Notes under the pieces: model-generated
The model's database searches: none
Told to the model about the DNA's origin: nothing
Seen by the model: only the letters and a program-made list of their open reading frames with translations
Program-made: the position numbers and the translations under genes
Assembly (NCBI RefSeq): GCF_001305295.1
Contig: NZ_LJSI01000037.1
Span: 1 to 64,000, forward strand
Reading direction: 5' to 3'
Origin: Neptunomonas antarctica
GTDB taxonomy: Bacteria > Pseudomonadota > Gammaproteobacteria > Pseudomonadales > Balneatricaceae
Length of the DNA stretch: 64,000 nt
Part shown: in pieces, positions 30,782-41,941 of the stretch
Layout of the letters: the number at the start of each line of letters is the position of its first letter
Position numbering within the stretch: the first letter of the stretch is position 1

Positions 30782-32623
30782 TTAAGCTGTTATACGAGCA
30801 TACAGCTGTGGCAACTTTACAGGTAATTCGGCGGCGCGTCGGATCAAGGTGTAATGACCCCGCCCGAATAAATACGGCAGATAGTCTTCAGCTTCTTCAT
30901 CAATAGTAATACAGAACGGAATCAGGCCCGCTTTACGCGCTTCAATAATGGCCATGCGCGTATCTTCAATCCCGTAGCGCCCTTCATAATAATCCAGGTC
31001 ATTAGGTTTACCATCGGTCAGAATCAGCAGGAGTTTTTGCTTTTGTGGTTGCAGGTTAAGTAACTCGGTGGAACGCCTAATGGCGGCACCCATACGGGTA
31101 TAATAACCGGGCTTGATTGCTTCAATCTGCTGCCTGACCTGACGATTATAGGGCTGATTAAAACTTTTTAGCAGATGAAAACGCACATGATTGCGATAGC
31201 GGGAAGAGAAACCACAAATTGAAAATTGATCGCCGGTTTGCTGTAACGCTTCACTGAACAGATACAGGCTATCACGGATAATATCGATAACCCTTGCCTG
31301 GTCACCGACCCAGGCGTCAGTGGATAAAGACAGATCGGCCAGTAACAAACAGGCCAGATCTCTCTCTTTTCTCTCCAGTGCCGCATACAAACGCGGCTCT
31401 TCTACTTGCTGTCCTGCTGCACGCTGCCCGCGAAATCTAATATAGGCTTCCAGATCCAGCTCACTACCCTCCTCCTTATGCTTAACCCAGCTAGACTGCG
31501 GCCGAAGCGCCAGAAACTGGCGCCGCAAACGACGTGCGGCAGGGCGAAGCCTCTCGGGAAGCTCACCTGAATCCGTTACGGCGGCTTTAATCGTCAGCAG
31601 GCTACAATGATCTTTGACTAGCAGCTGTTTTCTAAAATCCCATTCCGGCAGCAAATGTCCGACACTCAGAATCACCTCTTCCTCTTCAGCAGAGGGTAAA
31701 TCCAGGTCAAACCTGACGCGTTTTGCGGTCGTATTGTTATCGCGCGTGATGGTAAGTTCATCCATCTCATTGGCATTATTTTCGGCGTCTTGCAGATCCT
31801 CATCTTCATCCTCAGCACGATCCAGATTTGCCATCTCCGCCACACTGAATAAACTGGTTTCGTGACGTAAGGTTAATAAGCCGCCTTTGTTATTTTCTGC
31901 TTTTTTACGTTTTGCTTTACGCTTTTTTTGTTGCTCCGAGACCTTAGGCTCACTCTGAGATGAGGGCGTTTGATGACTGGCAGACTGGCACACCTCACTC
32001 GCAACAGCACTCTGCGGCGGCATCGGATGTAACCACAACAGCACAGGAAGGGGATCGCGATGGCACTCACTTAACTGCTCGATAGAACCCGGAGCACATA
32101 AAGCATTCTTAATATCACGCTCTTGAGCACTTTCCTGAGCATTCAATTTATCTGAATCCGGACGAAAGGTAATCGCGGCAGTGACTAAACGATGATAGCG
32201 ATCTACCAGCCCCGGATAGCGCTGTAAGATATACAGTACTTGCTGCTGACTACGCGCAATCCAATTCAGATCCTCATAGGCGGGCGCGGTCGCCATCGCC
32301 GCCAACCAATAGTAAAGTTCGCGGTTTAACCCCGCATCAGGAAATAAATTAATACGCTCGGGCAGATGCAATGTTTCGGCACTGCGCCACGCCAGTGAAA
32401 TGCGTTTTCCACTACCCGCCATACGCTGCAACCAATGCCGCCGCAATGATGACTCCGTCTGAACCGAAGCACGAATACTAAGCCCACCGTCACCACCCAG
32501 CGTACGAAAAAAGACAGACAGAGGCTTGCGCACACTTTCCAGCGTGACAGCTTCATGCTCCCAGGCAGGATCAGCCATGCGGCTAATCAACCGGTCCCAG
32601 TATTTACCTACCTGCTCTTCCAT
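30782..32623 (-). CDS. norD: Nitric oxide reductase activation protein NorD (VWA domain)
   Basis: NorD works with the AAA+ protein NorQ to mature NO reductase, probably inserting the non-haem iron of NorB. The 613-residue protein has a C-terminal von Willebrand A domain with the metal-ion site DLSLS, followed by LLILTDGKPNDLDYYEGRYG. A highly charged middle segment (about 230-310) holds Lys/Arg-rich and then Glu/Asp-rich runs. It is 105 bases after norQ and convergent with queG. Confidence 0.93.
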   Translation of the reverse strand: MEEQVGKYWDRLISRMADPAWEHEAVTLESVRKPLSVFFRTLGGDGGLSIRASVQTESSLRRHWLQRMAGSGKRISLAWRSAETLHLPERINLFPDAGLNRELYYWLAAMATAPAYEDLNWIARSQQQVLYILQRYPGLVDRYHRLVTAAITFRPDSDKLNAQESAQERDIKNALCAPGSIEQLSECHRDPLPVLLWLHPMPPQSAVASEVCQSASHQTPSSQSEPKVSEQQKKRKAKRKKAENNKGGLLTLRHETSLFSVAEMANLDRAEDEDEDLQDAENNANEMDELTITRDNNTTAKRVRFDLDLPSAEEEEVILSVGHLLPEWDFRKQLLVKDHCSLLTIKAAVTDSGELPERLRPAARRLRRQFLALRPQSSWVKHKEEGSELDLEAYIRFRGQRAAGQQVEEPRLYAALERKERDLACLLLADLSLSTDAWVGDQARVIDIIRDSLYLFSEALQQTGDQFSICGFSSRYRNHVRFHLLKSFNQPYNRQVRQQIEAIKPGYYTRMGAAIRRSTELLNLQPQKQKLLLILTDGKPNDLDYYEGRYGIEDTRMAIIEARKAGLIPFCITIDEEAEDYLPYLFGRGHYTLIRRAAELPVKLPQLYARITA

Positions 32624-32728
32624 CGGTCGACCTCAATTGATGACGTTTACTCAGTGCTTTTATACAGATGCTTTTGTATCAGAACTCTTATTCAGTGCTA
32701 TCAGGCAATACAGCCGTTTGACAATTTG

Positions 32729-33541
32729 TTAAAAATTAGCTTTAACCACTTCCATCAACGCCGTAATCGTATCTTCATCATCTGTTAACGACTCGACCAA
32801 ACCCGCCCGACACGCTTCTACAGGATCAAAGCCCGCTTTCATCAGGGTGGCTGTATACACCAGAAGACGAGTACTGGCCCCCTCTTCCAAATCCATATCT
32901 TTTAGACCCCGTAACCCAATTGCCAAATGAATCAGGCGTTGCGCATTAGCAGAATCCAAACCGGTTTCCGCTTCTATCACACGTTTTTCTTCTTCTGGTT
33001 TTAAATATGTAAAGCTCATTGAAATAAAACGCTGACGCGTACTCGGCTTAAGACCTTTCATTAGGTTCTGATAACCAGGATTGTATGAAACCACCAGCAT
33101 AAAATTCTTCGGCGCATGTAAAAGTTCATTGGTTCGATCAATCGGTAAAATTCTTCGATCATCAGTCAGAGGGTGAATCACTACCGTCGTATCTTTACGC
33201 GCTTCAACGACTTCATCCAGATAACAGATCCCGCCTTCTCTGACCGCTCGCGTTAACGGGCCATCATGCCACTGGGTCATTCCATCACCAATCAGGTAAC
33301 GTCCCACTAAATCAGAAGCGGTCAAATCATCATGACAAGAAACCGTATGCAACGGTAACCCTAGTTTCTGGGCCATATGGCTGATAAATCGTGTTTTACC
33401 ACACCCTGTTGGCCCTTTAATTAATACCGGCAATTGATTTTCATAGGCGTGTTTAAACAGTGCTACTTCATTATGCTGGGGAAGGTAAAAAGGCGCAGCA
33501 CTGGCAGAGAGATCCAGCTTAACTGAGTTGGAAGCGTGCAT
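32729..33541 (-). CDS. norQ: AAA+ ATPase NorQ (CbbQ/NirQ family)
   Basis: MoxR-type AAA+ ATPase that activates NO reductase with NorD. The 270-residue protein has Walker A GPTGCGKTRF, Walker B ICYLDEVVEARKD, sensor SYNPGYQ and the CbbQ C-terminal domain with STRLLVYTATLMKAG. It follows norB after an 80-base gap containing a stem-loop. Confidence 0.95.
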   Translation of the reverse strand: MHASNSVKLDLSASAAPFYLPQHNEVALFKHAYENQLPVLIKGPTGCGKTRFISHMAQKLGLPLHTVSCHDDLTASDLVGRYLIGDGMTQWHDGPLTRAVREGGICYLDEVVEARKDTTVVIHPLTDDRRILPIDRTNELLHAPKNFMLVVSYNPGYQNLMKGLKPSTRQRFISMSFTYLKPEEEKRVIEAETGLDSANAQRLIHLAIGLRGLKDMDLEEGASTRLLVYTATLMKAGFDPVEACRAGLVESLTDDEDTITALMEVVKANF

Positions 33542-33583
33542 AAAAGCTCCGATTTTTTTTCAGAATAAGTTAATAAAAGAAAG

Positions 33584-33621
33584 ACGCTCCGGCTCGCCAG
33601 AGACAGAGCGCCACGCGAGCG

Positions 33622-33622
<1 letters not shown>
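33584..33622 (-). terminator. Stem-loop between norB and norQ
   Basis: On the minus strand, immediately at the norB stop, ACGCTC and GAGCGT (plus-strand 33584-33589 and 33617-33622) can pair, with further GC-rich pairing inside, followed by CTTTCTTTTATT. It may partly terminate transcription or protect the norCB message, giving more NorCB than NorQD. This role is inferred. Confidence 0.5.
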
Positions 33623-35513
<1,891 letters not shown>

Positions 35514-35572
35514 AAAAAGCTCCGTAACCCAGCCAAGGGACCAGATAGCACAGTTAAAATTCAGGTGCGGCT

Positions 35573-35614
35573 ATTATGAAAAGTTGTGTGCGGGAAAAAC
35601 TTGATGGATATCAA
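35573..35614 (-). promoter_or_regulatory. FNR/DNR-type box and -10 element of the norCBQD promoter
   Basis: TTGATGGATATCAA (35601-35614) is a perfect match to the TTGAT-N4-ATCAA consensus shared by FNR, ANR and DNR regulators. On the minus strand CATAAT lies at 35578-35573. If transcription starts near 35566, the box centre is at -41.5 and CATAAT at -12 to -7, the geometry of a class II activated promoter. The predicted leader to norC is about 50 bases. Confidence 0.85.
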
Positions 35615-35623
35615 TAAAGATAA

Positions 35624-35646
35624 AAAATATATTAAAAATACATCTT
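35624..35646. promoter_or_regulatory. NsrR-like operator candidate
   Basis: The 11-1-11 arrangement AAAATATATTA-A-AAATACATCTT matches the NsrR pattern AAGATGYATTT-N-AAATRCATCTT. The right half agrees fully and the left half in 8 of 11 positions. It lies just beyond the FNR-type box as seen from norC. High A/T content makes a chance match possible. Confidence 0.35.
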
Positions 35647-35854
35647 ATTGAGAAATCTGTTGCTGGCAATAATACAACCAGGAGAAACAGGTCTTGAACA
35701 ACATAAGAATGTAAAGCAAGCAGGAATCACATATTTTAAAAAATCCACACTTAAAAATGACTTAAGTACGACTTAATAGATCGAAGAAAACTATATATAC
35801 CAATACATAAACTATAATCTGGAGGAAGTAGGATCTGATCATAGGGATGGATAG

Positions 35855-37621
35855 ATGACAGTTAAAAAAGGACAGGAACGCAGGCCAATAAATCCGGTGC
35901 ACATCATCGTGCTGTCTTTGGTTATACTCCTGACAGCTACCTTACTGTCGATGATGGCTGTTATTGACTATGGCGTCGATCAAGTTAATGATGAGGCGCG
36001 CTCTAGCTCTGAAGTCTTCACAGAATCCGTTGTTAGAGATAAGCTCAATCAACTGGAAACCACCGCAGCAGATTATGCGTTCTGGGATGAAACCATCAAA
36101 CACGCTTACCACTCTCAGGACAGAGAGTGGATTGATGCAAATCTGGGACAATATTTAACTGGCGCATTCGGCATTAACGATCTCATTATCCTCGGCAGCC
36201 AAAACAATCCCGTGCTGTCGATCAATGATGGATTTATTGTTGATCCTCTATTTTACAGTAAGCTTGCTGACGACCTGAAATACTTATCTGCCAAAGCACG
36301 TGAATCTGCACCCGTATCTGCAGGGGTATCATCTATATCACTCATCAATGGAACACCCGTGCTGCTGAGTGCAGCCATTCTTGCTTCCGAAAGCGGCATC
36401 TTGCTACCCTCCCCTGCGCCGGTTTTAATCATAGGGACACGGCTCAATCATGACTACCTGCTAGCACTAGCAAAACTACTCCATGTCAATTCACTGTTGT
36501 TTAATACAAACAGCCGCCATTCCCTGAATAACGCCCTGTCGTTTATAAAATTAAAAGATATTAACAACAACATACTAGGCGAACTTTCCTGGGAAGCGGC
36601 GAAACCCGGTGATCAGGTTCTGATGAAAATAAAGACCCCTGTGCTTTTTCTATTGATAGGCTGCGGCATCACACTGCTGCTGATTATACGAGCGAGTCGT
36701 ACGATTACAAAGCGGCTAACCGATGCTAAAGAGCGCGTTTATTTACTCTCGTCAGCCATTGATCAGAGCAAAAGTATCGTACTTATCTTTAATAATACAG
36801 GCGAGCTGAAATACGCCAATTCACAGGCACTGCATTTTTTCAGCGCATCTCTTGATGGAAAAAATATAACGGATATTTTTCCAACAACCCTTAATGAAAA
36901 ATTCCACTATATATTGAATACTCATATAAAAAACACCGGCCGCTGGAGCGGTGAGTTCGAATTTAAAGCAACAGACAAGCATAGCGTCTGGATGCATGCC
37001 AGTCTTTCACCAGTGATAGAGAAAGACTCACCTGTCCACACTATCTGCGTACTTGAAGACATTTCAACGATGAAAAATGCATTTGATAAGATGACCCATC
37101 TGGCAACACACGATGTGTTGACAGATCTCATTAATCGACGCTTATTTAATGAATTTCTACAGCAAGCTATCTACTCATCAAAAAGAGATAATGAGTCCTC
37201 TGCGCTACTTTATATCGACTTAGATGGCTTCAAAAAAGTGAATGATAGCCTGGGGCATATTACGGGAGATGAGTTATTAGTCGAAGTGGCTGCCCGCTTG
37301 CACGACAGCACCCGAGAAGCAGATATTGTGGCACGTATCGGAGGCGATGAGTTCGCGATTCTGTTAAAAAACCTGAGTCACCGGACCGATATCAATATCA
37401 TATTGCAGAAAATCCTCACCTCTTTAGGAAAGCCTATGATGCTTTCCAACAATGAAGTAAACATTACTGCCAGTATTGGTGTCGCTATGATTCCAACCGA
37501 TGGTATCGATATAGACACATTAATGTGCAACGCAGATCTGGCTCTCTATGAATCCAAATCAATCGGCAAAGCCACATTTCAGTTCTATGCTGATATAGCT
37601 AACTTGTCAAAGCAACAATAA
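35855..37621 (+). CDS. Membrane diguanylate cyclase with CHASE4, PAS and GGDEF domains
   Basis: Predicted to make cyclic di-GMP in response to an extracytoplasmic signal. The 588-residue protein has one membrane helix (about 18-40), a CHASE4-like periplasmic sensor containing DYAFWDE, and a second membrane helix (about 262-283). A PAS domain (about 290-415) and a GGDEF domain (about 425-585) follow. The active-site motif GGDEF is at 496-500 and the product-inhibition site RxxD (READ) at 487-490, so it should be active and feedback-controlled. No EAL domain is present. Its 3' end overlaps that of norF by 15 bases on the opposite strand. The sensed ligand is unknown. Confidence 0.9.
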   Translation: MTVKKGQERRPINPVHIIVLSLVILLTATLLSMMAVIDYGVDQVNDEARSSSEVFTESVVRDKLNQLETTAADYAFWDETIKHAYHSQDREWIDANLGQYLTGAFGINDLIILGSQNNPVLSINDGFIVDPLFYSKLADDLKYLSAKARESAPVSAGVSSISLINGTPVLLSAAILASESGILLPSPAPVLIIGTRLNHDYLLALAKLLHVNSLLFNTNSRHSLNNALSFIKLKDINNNILGELSWEAAKPGDQVLMKIKTPVLFLLIGCGITLLLIIRASRTITKRLTDAKERVYLLSSAIDQSKSIVLIFNNTGELKYANSQALHFFSASLDGKNITDIFPTTLNEKFHYILNTHIKNTGRWSGEFEFKATDKHSVWMHASLSPVIEKDSPVHTICVLEDISTMKNAFDKMTHLATHDVLTDLINRRLFNEFLQQAIYSSKRDNESSALLYIDLDGFKKVNDSLGHITGDELLVEVAARLHDSTREADIVARIGGDEFAILLKNLSHRTDINIILQKILTSLGKPMMLSNNEVNITASIGVAMIPTDGIDIDTLMCNADLALYESKSIGKATFQFYADIANLSKQQ

Positions 37622-37846
37622 GGCAATCAGCAACACAACAATAGGCGAATAAAGTAGCAAAGCACGTTGTACCAAATGCTTCACACCCGCCAACTCCATA
37701 AAACCGAGTACGATCAACAATCCCTTTACTGCTGATATAGCCAACACCAGCATGATAATTTCCGGGCTTGGCTGTACTTCCCCTAACATAAACATCGTTA
37801 GCGTCAGAATAATTAACACGAGCCAAATCGTGAAAGGATGTTTCAT
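37607..37846 (-). CDS. norF: Small membrane protein NorF
   Basis: NorF is a small hydrophobic protein (cytochrome c oxidase subunit IV-like) that accompanies NorE and is needed for full NO reductase activity in some denitrifiers. The 79-residue product has three hydrophobic segments. The start is the ATG overlapping the norE stop in TAATG (37846). A longer frame from 37885 lies inside norE and is not convincing. Identity rests on size, hydropathy and context more than on motifs. Confidence 0.75.
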   Translation of the reverse strand: MKHPFTIWLVLIILTLTMFMLGEVQPSPEIIMLVLAISAVKGLLIVLGFMELAGVKHLVQRALLLYSPIVVLLIALLLL

Positions 37847-38472
37847 TAATGAATCACATAAATCAGTGGAAAAAGAATCACCCAAACAAGGTCAACCATA
37901 TGCCAGTAGCAAACGCCACTTTCCAAGCCGCTCATTGATTCTGGTTGGTAGGCTCCACGCCATAAACGTACCGACATAAAGGTCAAAATCACCATACCTA
38001 AAACAACATGTAGCAGATGAAAACCCGTCAGTAAAAAATACCCTGTATAAAAATGATTGGTATCGAGATCATAACCTGCCCGTACTAATTGCTGGTATTC
38101 CCAGAGTTTTACAACAATATAGATAGCGCCCACCGGAATGCTCAGCAACAACCAGCCAGTGCCTGCTGATAGGCGATGCCGAACCGCATACACAGCCTGA
38201 GCGGCCAAGGCGCTTGAACTCAGCAATGCCAGCGTGTTAATTAAACCAGCCAGAGGATGCAGTGTTTGCTGCCCTGCCAGAAAAACATTCGGATGACTGC
38301 TGCGCAGATAACTGAACAGCAGAAACAGCAGCGCGAAGACCGACAGCTCTGCGATGATGAAAATCCACATCGCAAGGTCGCCAGGCATTATTGAGCGTTG
38401 CTTAGCCGGCAATAATGGATCTTCCACTAAAATGACACCTGGAGATTCTATTACAGTGGAAGACTCTGACAT
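37846..38472 (-). CDS. norE: NorE, haem-copper oxidase subunit III family
   Basis: NorE resembles cytochrome oxidase subunit III and supports NO reductase assembly or activity. The 208-residue protein has five or more membrane helices, with family features PGDLAMWIFIIAELSVFALLF, GYFLLTGFHLLHV and YWHMVDLVWVILFPLIYV. It starts 2 bases after the orn stop, so it is probably read from the orn promoter unless an internal one exists. It is separated from norCBQD by the cyclase gene. Confidence 0.88.
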   Translation of the reverse strand: MSESSTVIESPGVILVEDPLLPAKQRSIMPGDLAMWIFIIAELSVFALLFLLFSYLRSSHPNVFLAGQQTLHPLAGLINTLALLSSSALAAQAVYAVRHRLSAGTGWLLLSIPVGAIYIVVKLWEYQQLVRAGYDLDTNHFYTGYFLLTGFHLLHVVLGMVILTFMSVRLWRGAYQPESMSGLESGVCYWHMVDLVWVILFPLIYVIH

Positions 38473-38474
38473 TA

Positions 38475-39017
38475 TTAGTCTTTGAAAAAAGTAGCGCGAT
38501 AATGCTGGAGTTCCGCGATGGAATCACGAATATCATCCATAGCCAAGTGCGAGCCTTTCTTAGTAAAGCTGGTTAAGAGTTCAGGCTTCCAGCGACGTGC
38601 TAATTCTTTTATCGTACTGACGTCCAGATTACGATAGTGAAAATAACCTTCCAACTCTGGCATATAGCGGTATAAAAAACGTCTGTCCTGGCCAATACTA
38701 TTACCACAAATCGGCGAGGCACCCTTATCCACATGATCAGCAATAAAGGCGATGGTTTGCTGCTCGGCTTCACGCTCCATTACCATGCTTTCATGTACCC
38801 GCTGCGTCAAACCGGATTGACCATGCTGGCGTACACACCACTCATTCATACTTTCCATGACGGCATCAGGTTGATGAATAACCAGAGAAGGACCTTCGGC
38901 CAGAATGTTCAGATTTGCATCCGTGACAATCGTAGCAATTTCGATAATATAATCATTATCAGGGTCAAGACCGGTCATTTCCAGGTCGATCCAGATGAGA
39001 TTATCTTTACGTGACAT
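38475..39017 (-). CDS. orn: Oligoribonuclease
   Basis: Orn is the 3'-5' exonuclease that degrades two-nucleotide RNAs, including pGpG, the breakdown product of cyclic di-GMP. DEDDh residues are seen in [22 protein letters not shown] and [10 protein letters not shown]. The ATG at 39017 with AGAGGA upstream gives 180 residues. An in-frame start at 39080 would add an unconserved leader. It is divergent from rsgA as in E. coli, and its tail abuts norE. Confidence 0.97.
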   Translation of the reverse strand: MSRKDNLIWIDLEMTGLDPDNDYIIEIATIVTDANLNILAEGPSLVIHQPDAVMESMNEWCVRQHGQSGLTQRVHESMVMEREAEQQTIAFIADHVDKGASPICGNSIGQDRRFLYRYMPELEGYFHYRNLDVSTIKELARRWKPELLTSFTKKGSHLAMDDIRDSIAELQHYRATFFKD

Positions 39018-39122
39018 ATATATTCCTCTTAACTGACGAGATAGCACTATAATGGCCAACAATTCAGAATACCTTACCACGAAGCACGATATTCCGGTGA
39101 GATGATCAGGTAGTTATTTTTA

Positions 39123-40148
39123 ATGTCAAAACGTAAAGTTAATCGCCGTCAGGCATGGCGTATAGAAAAAGTTCAGCAGGAACGTGCCGACCGCGCATCG
39201 CGCAAAGACACCAAAGTAGAGCAACAGTTAGAAGGTGGCGATCTGGGCCAGGAAGAACAAGGCCTGATCATTTCTCACTTTGGAAAACAGGTTGACGTTG
39301 AGGCAATGGATGGAAAAAAAGCGGGCCAGATATTCCGCTGCCATCTGCGTACTCACTTAGGCCAATTGGTCACCGGAGACCGGGTTGTCTGGCGTGCGGG
39401 GGTCGAGCATGGTGTCGTGGTCGCAGCTCTTCCGCGTACCAGTGAGCTAATCCGCCCGACCAACCATGGCGAACTCAAACCGGTGGCCGCCAATATTGAT
39501 AGGCTCATCATCACTTTTGCCGTTGAACCAACCCCTTTTGCCAACCTGATCGATCGCTATCTGGTGGCCGCCGAGCTCAGTGAGATAGAACCGGTTTTAT
39601 TACTGAATAAATCCGATTTAATCACTGATGACAACCGCGAAGAAATGGATGAACTATTAAATCGATACCGAAAAATCGGCTATCGGGTTTTAATGGCGTC
39701 AACGACGGAAGAACAAGGCCTTGACCCACTTTTAGCCGAACTGGATGGAAAAATCAGTGTATTCGTTGGCCAATCAGGTGTCGGCAAGTCATCTTTAATT
39801 AATGTATTGCTGCCAGGTGTCGACATAAAGGTAGGCGAGCTTTCTGAGCAATCGCGTAAAGGTAAGCATACGACTACGACCGCACGCTTGTTCCATTTCC
39901 CTAAAGGTGGAGACTTAATCGACTCACCGGGTATCCGGGAATTCGCATTATGGCATATTAAACCTGAAAAACTGCTGGATGGTTTTGTCGAGTTCAGGCC
40001 TTTTATCGGTCACTGCAAATTCAGAGACTGTAAACATGATAAGGAACCTGGTTGCGCTATACTGGGTGCTATTGAGAGCGGCAAAGTCAGTGCAAGCCGC
40101 ATGGATAGTTACCAACGCATTTTAGGATCTCTGCTGGAGCAGGGATAA
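39123..40148 (+). CDS. rsgA: Ribosome small-subunit GTPase RsgA
   Basis: RsgA checks late 30S assembly. The 341-residue protein has a basic N-terminal tail, an OB fold, and a circularly permuted G domain (NKSD before GQSGVGKSS, then DSPGIREF). A zinc knuckle follows ([14 protein letters not shown]). The last 38 bases including the stop are repeated immediately downstream (see the repeat at 40111-40190). Confidence 0.97.
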   Translation: MSKRKVNRRQAWRIEKVQQERADRASRKDTKVEQQLEGGDLGQEEQGLIISHFGKQVDVEAMDGKKAGQIFRCHLRTHLGQLVTGDRVVWRAGVEHGVVVAALPRTSELIRPTNHGELKPVAANIDRLIITFAVEPTPFANLIDRYLVAAELSEIEPVLLLNKSDLITDDNREEMDELLNRYRKIGYRVLMASTTEEQGLDPLLAELDGKISVFVGQSGVGKSSLINVLLPGVDIKVGELSEQSRKGKHTTTTARLFHFPKGGDLIDSPGIREFALWHIKPEKLLDGFVEFRPFIGHCKFRDCKHDKEPGCAILGAIESGKVSASRMDSYQRILGSLLEQG

Positions 40149-40190
40149 TAACCAACGCATTTTAGGATTTCTGCTGGAGCAGAGATAAAT
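40111..40190 (+). repeat. 40-bp tandem duplication of the rsgA 3' end
   Basis: Copy 1 (40111-40150) is the end of rsgA with its stop codon. Copy 2 (40151-40190) follows directly. Both begin ACCAACGCATTTTAGGAT and differ at about four positions. Two of these are C-to-T and G-to-A changes in the untranslated copy. It lies just upstream of the HDOD gene. Confidence 0.95.
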
Positions 40191-40213
40191 AGCAGTAGAT
40201 AAAGAGAGCAGTA

Positions 40214-41872
40214 ATGACAGAACCAACGCACATCCAGGAAACCGAAGAAGAGATCAGTATCCTTTATGGTGCGCAGGCGTGGATTGATTTTCTGCAAGAC
40301 AAACCGTTTCCGGTACGTGCCAGCAGCCTGAAGCGCTTAAAAACGTTACTCAGCAAAGACTCCACCATGATCAGCCATCTGACCACGCTGGTAAGATCGG
40401 ACCCTATATTGTGCCTGCATGTTGTCAGGGCCGCTGAAACAAAACATGCGGCCAAGGGTTCCCACGTCACCAGCGTTGAGCATGCAGTATCATCACTGGG
40501 GATCGACTCGCTGGTACACTTATCCCAGACCTTGCAGCCGATAAAGCTCAAATCCTCCAGTGTGCAGCAAAAACAATACCTGCGCATGCTCGCCAATAGT
40601 CATCATGCCGCTATTCAGGCGCGTACCTGGCAACAGATGAAGCGCCTGCCTTTTGTAGAGGAAGTATTTATTGCTTCTCTATTTTACAGCATCGGTTTGT
40701 GGGCTTTGTGGCTGAATGCACCTTTACATATGCATCAGGTGCGTATCAAAATTTGGGAAGAAGAGATTGACCCAACGCTGGCAGAGCACGATATTCTTGG
40801 CTGCACAATGCAACAAATTTCGATGGGACTCTCTGAGAAATGGGGGTTTTCGCCATTAACGATACAAGCTCAGGATCCTGATACGTCACCCTCGAAAGGA
40901 ATGCTTACTAAATTGCATCAACGCGCTTTAGGTGACCCACGCTTGAACGAACAAGAGATACGTGATCTCAATCACCTGACACAAGAGCGCCACTTCCCTA
41001 TCAAACTCGCCAACTGGCTATCACTCATTGTCAGTCGCGGCTGGCGTACTACCCGTAATATCAAAACAACCGATATTATCGGTGATTACCTGGGTCTTGA
41101 AACCGATCAAACACTGGCACTCCTACATAAGCTATGTGCGGATGCTTCCCGAGAGTATCACGCACCCGGCACACTGGCGCCTGCCGCCGAAATGCTGATG
41201 ATAGCGTCGTCTTACCCTAGCAACTATAAGCTGGGTGACCGCGAACTTGCAGTACTAACGCGCACCTATCCGATACCCGAGAAACCTAAACCGAAGTCGA
41301 AAAAGCTTCCGAAAAAGCTCATCCCCCAAGCAACGACTCTCACCCACATGCCTGAAATATTCCGTGAGCAGATGATCTATACTCAGGTGGCCGAACGCTT
41401 ACTAAAAGACTATCACCTATACACCAAGCACTCTCATATTATACAGGGACTCATGCAAGGGCTGGGCAAAGGACTAGGTCTGCAGCGCATTGTATTAAAT
41501 CTGGTGAACAGCAAAAGCCACAAAATGAAAGCGGCGCAGGTGGTGGGCATGGAAAAAGATCACCCCTTCGCTAGTTACGAAATTGACTTGCAGATTCCCA
41601 GCATTTTCAAAAAACTGTGCGATAAACCAGCATGTCTTTGGATAACCGCCGCAAACCGGCAACAATATACCAAGCTAATGCCCGACGCTTACAGTGAACA
41701 ACTGCCTAAACACGACTGCCTATTAATGTCACTGTTTCGTGATAGCGGAGCTATCGCTATTATTTATGCTGACGCAGGTGAAAACGGGCTTCCGCTGACG
41801 GCTTTTCATCACAAGCGCTTTCGCTATCTCTGTTCAGCAGCCACATTAGCGCTAAAGCGAATGGGAAATTAA
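40214..41872 (+). CDS. HDOD-domain protein
   Basis: HDOD domains are catalytically degenerate HD-type modules found in signalling proteins; the target here is unknown. The 552-residue protein has an HDOD domain at about 25-280, with FPVRASSLKRLKTLLSKD, SSLGIDSLVHL and EHDILGCTMQQISMGLSEKW. A basic Lys/Pro linker (KPKPKSKKLPKKL, about 357) and a C-terminal region (about 380-550), possibly a GAF-like fold, follow. It sits between rsgA and a rhodanese gene, an order I recall from Pseudomonas, where motAB also intervene. Confidence 0.8.
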   Translation: MTEPTHIQETEEEISILYGAQAWIDFLQDKPFPVRASSLKRLKTLLSKDSTMISHLTTLVRSDPILCLHVVRAAETKHAAKGSHVTSVEHAVSSLGIDSLVHLSQTLQPIKLKSSSVQQKQYLRMLANSHHAAIQARTWQQMKRLPFVEEVFIASLFYSIGLWALWLNAPLHMHQVRIKIWEEEIDPTLAEHDILGCTMQQISMGLSEKWGFSPLTIQAQDPDTSPSKGMLTKLHQRALGDPRLNEQEIRDLNHLTQERHFPIKLANWLSLIVSRGWRTTRNIKTTDIIGDYLGLETDQTLALLHKLCADASREYHAPGTLAPAAEMLMIASSYPSNYKLGDRELAVLTRTYPIPEKPKPKSKKLPKKLIPQATTLTHMPEIFREQMIYTQVAERLLKDYHLYTKHSHIIQGLMQGLGKGLGLQRIVLNLVNSKSHKMKAAQVVGMEKDHPFASYEIDLQIPSIFKKLCDKPACLWITAANRQQYTKLMPDAYSEQLPKHDCLLMSLFRDSGAIAIIYADAGENGLPLTAFHHKRFRYLCSAATLALKRMGN

Positions 41873-41941
41873 ACTTTTCAGATTGAGCAGTCACCCACAA
41901 ATCGTTATGATCGATTTTCAGTATTAATACGAGAGATAAAC

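Larger units (their letters stand above)
35514..35854. other. Divergent norC / diguanylate cyclase regulatory region
   Basis: This 341-base gap has no gene. It carries the norC promoter with an FNR/DNR box (35601-35614), a NsrR-like palindrome (35624-35646), and an AT-rich stretch up to the plus-strand cyclase gene. A TATAAT at 35813-35818 could be the cyclase -10, but no good -35 is visible. Confidence 0.7.
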
